Source: Flabesymbios commensalis
Lineage: Eukaryota > Annelida > Polychaeta > Terebellida > Flabelligeridae
Assembly: GCA_964017125.1 (NCBI GenBank)
Contig: OZ024902.1
Location: 106,808,560-106,872,559, forward strand
Direction of reading: 5' to 3'
DNA: 64,000 bases
The notes beneath the pieces were generated by a model. That model was not told where the DNA came from. It did no database searches and saw only the letters and a program-made list of their open reading frames with translations. Every line of letters begins with the position of its first letter. The first letter of the stretch is position 1. This document shows, in pieces, positions 12,601-24,600 of this stretch. Made by a program: the position numbers and the translations under genes.

Positions 12601-15600
12601 GATATGAATATAATTGTGCATATCTGAATAAAATATTAAGCTTACTGGTGAAGCTGCAACACTCTCTATTGGCAGATCAGTCACCACATCGTCCTTGAAA
12701 AATAGATTGGACACTTAATGTAGCTGTCACATAAATATAAACATTTTTCATGACTAAATCAACATCACTTATTATAGTGTAGTTCTGACTACTGTAGCTG
12801 CGGACTAATATTATAATAATGTAAATTTAGTATTAACATGTATGTGAAAGTAGTGTGGCATGAAGGAGCATCAAGATTTATAATGTTTGGTACTATAGCA
12901 TAAATATGCACTTGTATATATTTTAGGTTTCTATGCTTTCAAGAGTGTCTTTTTGCTAATATGTATAATTAGCATGTTATACATAATAGCTATTTTATCT
13001 CTGGTTTTGGTGTGGGAAACAATATCATAGACTCCTATGTTATCTTGGCAATGCCTTTTAATTTTATTTAAAGTAGTGATTTGTCATTTGTATTTTCGAA
13101 ATATCAAGTGTTTATTATGGCAATGCCCATTAACATGATTTTAGCTATGTATGTCATACCATGTATATTGCCACATGATTTTTTAAAATAAGTTAACAAT
13201 CTTGTATATACATGTACATATATCTCTCTCATTTCTATGACAAATAAGTCTGTAATGACTTCCTTTCTTCAATAAAATTTCTGTCTGTCTGTCTGGTACC
13301 TTATATGAATAAGAGGTAGTTAATCATGATAAAGTGATAACCAATAAAATTTAAAAAATATTTAAAAAAAACATTTTTTAAATTAATATTAATACTATTA
13401 AATATCCATTCAACACAAACTTTAGAAATCTGATTCTTGAGAGAATTGCAGCAAAATTTTTATATACATTTATATGAGCATTGATTGATGTCTAATACTT
13501 TATTTTTTTAATATTTGTACCAATGTGAGTGTACAGTAAAATTTTCATCAAAATGTTCAAGTGCATTATAATTGCATTCAATTTTATGTTTTCATTCAAT
13601 ATATTTAATTATATGGATATAAGTTTGTATAGTTTATTAGCTGAATAAAATATTAAGCTTACCTCTGAAAGTTCAACACTCTCTATCGGCAGATCAGTCA
13701 CCACATTGTCCTTGAAAAATAGATAGGACAATTAATGTAAGTGTCACATAAATATAAACATTTTTCATTACTTTATCAACATCACTTATCATAGTGTAGT
13801 TTTGACAAATGTAGCTGCGGACTAATATTATAAAAATGTATATTCAGTAACAGTATGCAAAAGTAGTGTCGCATGATAATGTGTGGTACCTTATATGAAT
13901 AAAAGGTAGTTAATCATGATAAAGTTATAAACGATGGAATCTATAATAAATAAAAACATGACATTTCTTTAAAATGTAGTCAATATGTGCACTAAGTAAT
14001 CTAGAATACATTTTATATTAACATCTTTAAAGATGTGACTGCATAGTAATACATGTTGTTAAAATAACATATTTTTTGGGGGTGCATTAGAAAGCAATGA
14101 TTTTTATGCCTCCGCGAGCCTGCGGCCGGAGAAATATGTAGTCGGGTTGTCTGTCCGTCCGTCCGTCTGTCCGTCTGTCTGTCCGTCTGGATTACATTTT
14201 TTTCGAATGGGAGTATTAATTCAGGAAGGGGGGTGATCAAGGGCTGTGGGGGGTTCAAAACAAATTTGAACAAAAAAGAAGGGGGGGTGGGGTCAAGTCA
14301 AATTATTATTTTTTCTATTACCTCCGTGTGGATTATTTTTTTTTTCAAATGCAAGGGTACGGCAGAAAGGGGGGATGCTCCAGGCCAATTAAAAAAATAT
14401 TCAGGCAGGGTGGGCACATGGGGGGAAGGGGTTTGGTTTTAACAAATATTTTTGTTTTAACAAATATTTACTTTTAGGGTCGGTTTTTTTTTTTAAACGC
14501 AGTAACCCTCTGTGGATTACATTCATTTTCGGGTGCAGAGGGTCAGGCGGGGGGGGGGGGGGGGGGGGATGCAGGCTTCAAGGCCAATTTGATTTGCCAG
14601 AGGTGCAGTCATCAGGGTTAAAACTAAATTTGAACAAAAAAGAAGGGGAGTCAAGGCAAATTATTATTTTTTATAACCTCCGTCCGGATTACTTTTTTTT
14701 CAAATGGGAGGGTAAGGCAGGAGGGGGGGATGATCCAGGCCAATTAAAAAAATTCGGGCAGGGTGGGCACATGGGGGTTCTAACAAATATTTATTTTCAG
14801 GCTTTTTTTTTCTTTTAACGCAGTAGCCTCTCTGGATTATATTTCTTTACAAGCGGGGATAGTGAGGCGGGGGGGGGTGGGTGGGGTCAAGGCTAATTTG
14901 ATAATTTTTTTGCCATGGGGGGAGGGGTTCAAAACAAATTTGAACAGAAAAGTAGTGGGGGGGGGGAAACAAATTAATTTTTTTTTTGTCTATAACCTCC
15001 GCTCGAAATATTTTTTTTTAATGGGAGGGTAAGGCAGGAAGGGGTGTGATAGCCTTTACAGCGGAGGCATAGTCATCGAAAGGCATCGATACACCTTTCA
15101 AGTTTCTATATAAGTTATACACGTATTACATTAACACAGCTTTTATGAAATGTTAGCTCATTTCATCAAAACACAGGTGAGAATAAATAATATAATATTA
15201 CAATGAGAAATGTGATAACATACATTTATTACATCTATCACATTAAATTTTCATTTAACGTTTTTCATAGTTAACATATACATGTATGTATAAATATATT
15301 AATATGATTTGAAAAGTAGGAAAAGGTAACTCACACATTTTAGAGCCAAAAGATTAAGCAATATAACAGACACATTACATATATAAAATCATATTGCAAA
15401 ATATATTTTAATAGAAGATGATAGTAGGCCAAAATAAATCACAGCGTGTTTTACTTACATGGGTATGAATCCGGAAAACTTCAATGATATTATTAAATCC
15501 TTAAATGAACCAGAGAGTAATACCTGCTGTTTGGGTTTTATCCGTAGCAAAATCTGAATTTTGACCATAATACTTTTATTAAACATGTGAGTACTATTCT

Positions 15601-18600
15601 AATAAAAATATTATCATGCAATAAACTGTGTGTTTCCACATAAAATTGACTGAAACGAAAGCATCCCTATCAATGTCTTTTTTTTCATTACTTTATTTTA
15701 TACAATCCCAACCCCTCACTCATTAATAAATAAAACCTACAAAGACAACTGAAACTACACAATTCGACGAATGACCCAGTTAAATTAAATGTATAAGTAA
15801 TCAAAATATCTTAGACCAGTATCAATATTTAATGGAAAAACGCTGTAAAGTATTATTACAATTGTGTAATTCCCCTGATTTAGATCACTGCCAGCTTCAA
15901 ACACAACAATCAACATGAACTTTAGATTTGTGTGACAGGCATTACAATTGTAAAAAAATTTATTCTGACAACAAAGCTGGTGAACTTTGTTTGTCATACC
16001 TTTACATGACCTCATCATTGTTCCTAACCAGGACCAATATGGTAGCTTCACCTGACAGTTGGTAGTGCAGTAGTCTTTATTTCTTGTACAGACAGTTTTG
16101 TTATCTGTCACGCACGGACGCTAATGCTTGTTTTATAAAAAAGTAAACATAACAAAATCACAACATATTTTCGCATGCAATAACATTTCTGCAAAAGAAA
16201 ACAAATTAAAAACGCTTTAATACCATCACTTCTAAATAAAATGTGAACAGAATATACTTTAAAAAGCCTTGTAAAAGTAAATTTTGCTGCACCCTTCCTT
16301 TAAATAATACATTATTTATTATGTATTTACCTGCAATTATCTGAATTTTATATTCCATTCAATAATAGTTCAACAAAAAAAATTGTCCACACATATGTAA
16401 TTTCTCTACTTATATCATTGTGCTGTAGAGAAAATAACCAAAAATGATATCATAAATGTATGATTGAAAATGTTACTATAAGAAATTAGGCTACGTCTCC
16501 ATATAGAAAGAAAATAAAGGGGGGGGGGGGGAATTTATTTGATGCTAATTGAATAAATGATACTTATTTTAAATGCAAATAATGATATAATTATATTTCA
16601 CAATTGAACGACTCATATTTAAGCATTCAATGTTTTCGTAAATTATACTTCAAATTAAAATTGAAAGTTACATGAAAATTGTATTACCCCGGTATGTTAA
16701 CACAATTGTAACATGAATCAATATACTGAAATTTTAATTGTGTTTGCTTACTACAGCCTCCAATATACATCAGGAAAACAATGTCATATATTTTAAACTC
16801 CGAGTAATATTTCTGATATATCTGCCATCTCATGGTTAGTTATCAATATTTATAAAAAATTAATGATAACTTATTTCAATAAAAATTAAATAACAATTTT
16901 TTTCAACATTTTTATCTTTGTTATGATATGTCAACATTGGGCTAGTGAAAATTCTAATAATCCTAGAGAAATTTGCAGTACTGAGGAAGGGAGGACATAT
17001 CACAAAATTCTGCAGAACAAACTGAAAGGTGATTTTCTTTTATTATTATTTTCTCACTATAATAAAGTTTGAGTAAGCTAGCACAGTTTTCTATGTACAT
17101 GCAATGTATCTCACAGTGTAAAATAATTAATTGATAAATGATCACATTTATTAAATTAAACACAGGGGAATCTTTGCTGTGGGGACTGATTTAAAACAGT
17201 CAACATTTACTCTTGTGTATCATTAATTAATTAATAATAATACAATCTGAGCAAAAATAAATTGATTACATGTATCAGGTTATTATGCAGATGAAATTGG
17301 TGAATCATATGCGTTGACATCAAGAATATGAAATCATTAAATTTATGTTTATAGGAAGGAGTGCATCAAAATTGTATTACATTAAAATAGGTTATTGTGT
17401 ATGTGAACATGTAAATAATAATTAGGAATTGATCATGTATCTGACATAGGAGTTTGAACATACTAAATAATGTTGAATAAACATTATTAAAGGGTGATAT
17501 AAATTATAATCAGGGGAAAATTTGTTAATTGTCAAATAACAAAATCCCATTCAATTTTGTTAATTCGCTGATCAAATTTGGTAATAATTAACAGAATGTT
17601 TATCTATCAACTATGTCAGGCTTTCCAGCAGCATACAACTTGCAGGTTACAAATTGCTAATTTATTTTTTTCAACAAATTGTTCCCTGATAATCATTTTC
17701 TACATAAAACAAAACTATTTATTGATTTATTAGTTGATTCATTTGGTGTTAGTTTACATATTGATTGGTTGCTTACAAATTATTAAAAGACACTGGTCAT
17801 GTAATATCCATACCGAGGTTGACTGTATAGATTCTACATATTTATAATCATCAGCATTCACATACTGCACTCCCTTTTTCAATTCCTGAGATTAAATTAA
17901 TGTGAAAGTGAATTAAATTAGTCTAGTAGAATGATGCCATAAAAATATATCAATATGCAAAGTTAAAAAAAATAACAAATAGAACCAAGACCTGTGCAAT
18001 TTAAAAAAAAACCACAGACTTTAAAGTTTGGTTTCACCTAACTTAAAGTGGGTATAAAAAAACACTTAATTCTTCAATTTTAAGTGAAACATCTGCAAAT
18101 TTTTACCTTTGAAAACTGATATCATGAACAAAAGCAATGATTTTGTTAACTATTAAACATAAAAAAGGCCCCCAAAAACCACCACCCGCCACACCCTATG
18201 CATTACATTTTTTTTTGGTGCATCCTTCCCTGCAACTCACACACTCTCTTTAATATATTTATAAATAGCAAGCTTGTGCCGGCAGTCTTTATTAAATTGG
18301 AAACAGAACAACTGTCAGCGCTCCTGGCCATCACTATATATTAAATTTTTAAGGTAATGAAATAAAAAAAATAAACTCATCATGGCTCGCAGGCACTGAG
18401 ATGAGTCATATGTTCCAGGTATCATTTAACCCTTTAAGCTCTCATGATACATTAAAGCATCATTTTACATCCCTGAAAACATACCTAATTTTCCTAAAAC
18501 AAAGGGTTTTGGAACAAAAATTTCCATGAAACTGGTTTACCAACACATGGTAATTTTCTTTAATGTTTAAACCACATTAAATCAACTTCATCCACTACAA

Positions 18601-21600
18601 GTCGAGAATTGCTACAGCAATTCGCGGCTTGTATTGGATGAAGATGACAATGGTAAATTCAGGCTTGAAAGGGTTAAGGCCTCCGCTTCTACACTGTGCA
18701 TAGACATATTTATTGTGACATTCATAACACAAGTTTTTATTAAATCAAAATTAGTATCATTTTATGTACAGCAGCCACTCTTATGAGCAGCCAACCTCCT
18801 ATGGGAGGCCACCTGACCATTATACAAATTAACTCTTATGAACAGCCACAGGCGTTAAAAGGCCACTTCTCCTGTGTCGGAAGGGTGGCTGCTCATAGCA
18901 GGTTCTACTGGACATATATATATAATCTCAAATATAAAAAAAATTAAAATCAACAATTCTAATATTTCAGTAATGCAGTAAGATCCCTGTTATGGTCAAA
19001 TAATATAAAATAATACAGCAAAAACTAACCTTTATAATGTGACTTCTCCAATTACAATATATTGACCACAAGTCGTCTTTCTTGAGACATCTTTCACCAT
19101 CTAATAAAATATTTCAAAAATGTATTTAAAATATGCAGAATCATATCTGTTCTGCTACACTTCATTTAAATGTTCATTTAAGATCTTTAAAAAATCGGTA
19201 TCGTAAAGATTAATGAACACTTACTCTCGTTTAATGCTGATGTTGAAGTAAATCTAACAGTTTCAGGCCACCAAGAAGGCTTGTTCTCTACTTTTTGCCA
19301 TATGCGTCGAGAAGTTTCACCTGCAATAAACTTTACATAATCAGCTGAATATTACATTTTTTTATTGCTATTTTCATTGTCATCAAAAAATATGCAAATA
19401 CATTGCATGAGATTTGTGCACAATTTGCATAGATTTCTAAATATTCAAAATTAAAAAATTGCTGATTAAATAAAAAAATACATGCTTTATAACAGTAATG
19501 ATCATAATTGATATACCCACTTGTTCTCAAATTTTTTATGAGTGTGTGAGAAATTATTGTACTTTAAATTCTTAACAAGAGGCTTGAAGTCCTATAACAT
19601 CAATTAAAATTTCTACTTTTTTGCATCTATGAAAATTAATTAAGTTGATCTGTACATTGCAGTTTGATATCAAATAGCAAGAACATCCTAATCATCCCAA
19701 TTGCTAAAGAAATGTTGAAATTTTAAATTTATTATTATTACATCATTTATTTTAAAGTTCGACAGTCAGTTATAAATACTAAAACTATAACCAGTAGTTC
19801 CTGACACATTCAGTGTTTCTGGCTCTGAAAAAAATTGGCGTCAGGCAATGTGAAGATTCTGACTCCAAGCCTGGCGTTAGAGTCAACAAGCAGGTGCGGC
19901 TTCTGGTGAACGTCTGCCGAAAGCTGTCGCAACTCTAGGGGTCCGGAGGCATGCCCCTCCGGGAATTTTTTTCAGAGAAGCTTCAGGTGGCTTTTAGTGA
20001 TATCTAAAGGTACATTTCAAGGTTTGAAACAACTCATTGTTCACTAATGAAACACTGAAAAATATCTTTGGAAATGATTTCTGAAAATTAATCAATTTCG
20101 TCAGAATGCAATGTATTTTCGTCAGGTGGGAAGGCTTGTCGTCAGAATACGACATGACAACAGATCAGAAACACTGACATTCACCAGGTGGCAATGCATA
20201 TTATGTGTTACAACAAGTCATAATATACCCAGGGGTACTCCATGTTAGATAATTCTTCACAGATACCAGGAAATGTGGGAAATCTACATGTTCTGCATGA
20301 ATGAAAACTAGAGAGATCAGATTGCAATAAGAGCAGTCCAGAATTAACACAAATTATTTTAAATTGAGAGGGCGCTATTAGTAGAATATTGCTACTTTAT
20401 GTGGACCTAAAATTTGTTTATCACATCTAGTGTGCACAAACAATGTATAGAAGAGGCTTGTGTACGCAAGCTGCTACACTTGTTGAATTTGTTGTGTGTG
20501 GAACGTATAGAACTAGCACTGTTTAAGACTGCAGACTACAAGCATGTTTCTGGCTGCACTTGCTGACAATGTCTGACAACGATGTTTGAAGATTTTCAAA
20601 TATTCTCTTGAAGTCTTCTCAGATTGAGATTAATTTTTTCCAAATTCTCAATTAATTTCCTGACACTAGGACAGGAGGCCTGTTCATATTTTCGCCTTGT
20701 ACAGTACTACGTAGGCCTACTACAACTTACAACTACACTATGTGCTTGTTGACACCTGATAAACTGCACACCAGCAAGGCAATAGTAAGCAGTGATGTGT
20801 CAGTGGTTATAAAGTTTTTCCGTAGACATGTATGACTGTGCTGTAATTGTACACAAATATTACATATGTTTTAAAAATGCGTTGTCATGTTGGAAATGTA
20901 ATAATAATGGTAATAAAATGATTGATTTCATGCGATAGGCTTTCCTATTAGCAATTCACAGATGCATGCTGGCATCTGTGTCAGGCCAATAAAAAATTTA
21001 CTGCCATCAAAAATCATGTTATTGTTATATTGTTAACCAATTGGATAAAGATAGATCACAAAGCTGATAATATCAGAAATATGCATCACACCATCTATGA
21101 TCCTATTAAAAATTTAAAAATAACATTTTTTCATCTTATTTATAAGCTATCTTGCTAAATTTTACTTACCAGTTACCGGCACGAGCTGTGGAATCAATTT
21201 TCTTAGCGTGGCAGCTGTGCTTGTTTGCTGCTCATGCTGTAGACTTATAAATTTTAGGTCTATGATATCTGATGAGAAAAAAAATAAATAATATTTTATA
21301 TCATCTAGAAAAAATCAAAAAAAAATCCGGACATCAAAGTTTTACAATAGGCCAGCCAACCACCTTAATCCCCGTCCATGTCCTCTGCCATGCACATTAA
21401 TTTTAGTGTCCTTTGATGAATGGCAGCAGCTGGTATGCATCAAACAGAATAAGATGCACATTTCACCCCTCCTTTGCTATAGTCTCAGATCATATATAAT
21501 AACCCTATTTAAATCATGCATTATTTAATTTTAAGATATGCATGTAGCATAATCTTTGCATACAAACATTCAGATTGTGTGTGGTTTCTAAATTAGACCA

Positions 21601-24600
21601 CTGACCCAGGTGTTCTCTGTGTTTGGATTTGGTACCTAAATGAAGAAATGTCAATGATAAAAGGCTATATTTCACAAGTAATTTATTCAGGAATAATAGA
21701 TGCCAACAGAATGCAAGATAAAAATAAAAAAATTACGGGCAGACCCCTATGAACTGCTCGCATAGATCGCACTACAACTCACCCCCCTCCAATCACTCTC
21801 AATTCCCCCCAAAACACAAAATTCTCCAGGAAAAATATACATTCACCCCCCCTCTGTCAATTCCTGGATGCAGCACTGCAGTCTCTCCCTCTGGCCCAAA
21901 ATTGAGCCAATAATGGCCTAATGTCTTCTTTCGCCAATGTCAGAGCCTAGATGGTCTAATCAGGTGGCTGACCCAGATATTATGTATGCGATTCGTTTAG
22001 ATGACAATCTCAAACAATGACGTGCATACACTGTAGGAGGGCCAAGGTCCATGATATCTGAAAACAGGCCTTTCTTTGTGCTGTCATTGGACTAATCCTA
22101 CACACTAAGTTAATTATAATTTTTTAGAGACAACAATTATTCAAAGGCAATGTCAATGACAAATTTAAAATTTAAACATAGTAAATGAGAACTCAGTCAC
22201 GAGTGTGATGCATCATTTTGGTGTAATTTTGACTGGAAAATTGTTTTCTGTTATCATTTTGATCATTAACAGTTGTCTTTAAGGTAAATTTAAAGGTTAT
22301 CATTCTTAAAGTAAGATCAACTACAAAAATTTCCAATAATATTATTTTCAACAAATACTGGTACAATATGCAAAAGTGAACATATATTTCATGATCAAAT
22401 AAGTGAAAATATTATTTCCAAAAAAATTAAATGTGAACATGAAAAAATCATTTTCATTTGATAATGACTGGCAAATCGATTTATTGTAGGATTTAAATTA
22501 TTCCATATCATGTTCAAGATGAAGAGATCAATATACCTTCTAAAAAACATAAACAATAATTACAAGTGTTTCCTCATGAAAGAATGGAAAGTGCTTGGAG
22601 TTGTACGAATATATGATTTTAAATAAATACAAAAATGAACAAGTGTTAAACTGAATACATGTTTGCTGCTGTTTTTTGGAAGATGTCACCGGAAGTAAGT
22701 TTTGTTAACATCATCATGATAATACATTATTGGAATGAGTTCCATTGTAAAAGCAATATACAGCAGGAAAATAAATCTCCCATGCAGTAGGTTAAAACAA
22801 GCGATGTCTTGCCTTTAGCAGTCTTGTCTCCACAGTCTGCATTCATGGAGCTGTCGATAGCCATGGAAAACAAATCCTTTATTGGTTGAATTTTTTCCAA
22901 ACCTCTGACTATTGATTGATGCCCTACAACCCAATAGATGTTGCTCTGCAGTGATACTATTAAATGTATTATTACCGGGTATTATGCAAACAAGACGTGT
23001 TATCACTTCAATTAAAATAAATATCAAACAAGAAACAAATTGCTATTAACTTATTCAAAAAAATAAAAAATTCTCCCCCCCCCAAACATCACCAATACTA
23101 ACATACTATAAATAATATTAAAAATAATATTACAACACATAGATTAAATCTGAAAATATCTTAGGTTATGTTAATTCTAACTATAATTTTTTTTTTCAGG
23201 AACGGACACGAAAGCAGCTTAAATAGCTTAAATATCAGCTGAAATCCTAAACCGTAAAAAAATATAGTTTTTATTATCATAATAACACAAAAAACTAATC
23301 AGCACACGACCAGGGTCGGGTTCTTCTTTTGAACCAAGCATAATACAAATCCATGAAGCAGTTGAAGCTCTATAGAGTGACATAGGATTTTAGCAGCCAT
23401 CCTGGATTTTGTTGAAGCTGAAAAACACCACAAAAAGAATCACCGGGCAAATTCCTCAGGGCCAATATGCACACTGCAAATATTTAAAAATAATCCGAGC
23501 AGGGGGTGTATAGCTTAATAAACAAATGTTGATGATAGCCAAAACGAACAAAACTGAAATAGCAAAAAAATCAAAGTTTTTATTATCAGAATCAAACCAA
23601 AAACTAAAACACATGTCCAGGGTAGGGTGTTTCCTTTAAAACAAACATGAAACAAATCTATAAAGCGGCTCAAGCTCTAGAGAGCGACATAGGATTTTTG
23701 CGGCCATCTTTGATTTTGTTGAAAAAACTGAGAAACGCAAACAATATTTACAGGGCAAATTTACTAGGGCCAATATGCATACTGGAAATATTTAAAAATA
23801 ATCCATGTAGGGGTGTTTGGCTAAATTTTAAAATTTTGATGCTGGCAAAAATGAGCAAAACTAAAATATGGATCCGCTAAAATACTAAAACTTGAAAAAA
23901 TATTTTTACTATCAGAATGACAACAAAAACTAACATTCAGCACACGGCCACGGTAAGGTCTTTCCTTTTAACCAAACATGAAACAAATTCATGGAGCAAT
24001 TCAAGCTCTATCTAGAGAGCGCCATAGGATTTTGGCGGCCATCTTGTACTTTCTTGCTTGAAAGACTTGAAAACGCAAAAACAAATTTACCAGGCAAATT
24101 CCCCAGGGCCAGAATGCATACTGCAAATATTTGAAAATAATACGAGCAGGGGTTTCCAAGTGAGAGCAGAAACAAAATATGGCGGCGGGCTGACTCAGCA
24201 AAAACAATAAGTCTCCACCACCACATAGTGGGTGGAGACTTAAAAATAATGTGCAAGCACTCAAATACCCCTTGGTTGATGCAGTGACTCAAAATGTCCA
24301 CAAATCTGACACAACTGCTTTCAATACGTTATAAGGCAATAATCAAAGATGAATGATAAAATCCTGTATCCTCAGTTTGGATCGCACATAAAAACGGACA
24401 ATGCCAATAGATTCGCAGACCTCAAAGACCTACATGTATATATGCCAGGTTTCAAGGCATTTAACTAACAATAAGAATGATTTATTGAAACTGATGAAAC
24501 CAAAATGGCCGACGTAGCCTTGTTTAAAAAAAATTAAACGCCAGGTGGCGGACATTTTGATTATCAGTGGAAAGCTGAAAATCAAACCAGTTTATCTCCA

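Noticed and set aside
14013-14273. Minus-strand open frame with TDRQTDRRTDGQT
   Set aside because: It is a translation of the TGTCCGTC simple repeat at the end of a repeat element.
15785-16111. 108-codon open frame as one exon
   Set aside because: Only its first 69 nt give an exon that fits the phase of both neighbours; the remainder reads into intron.
22815-23027. 70-codon minus-strand open frame
   Set aside because: It could not be linked by phase to the USP exons and has no recognisable motif.
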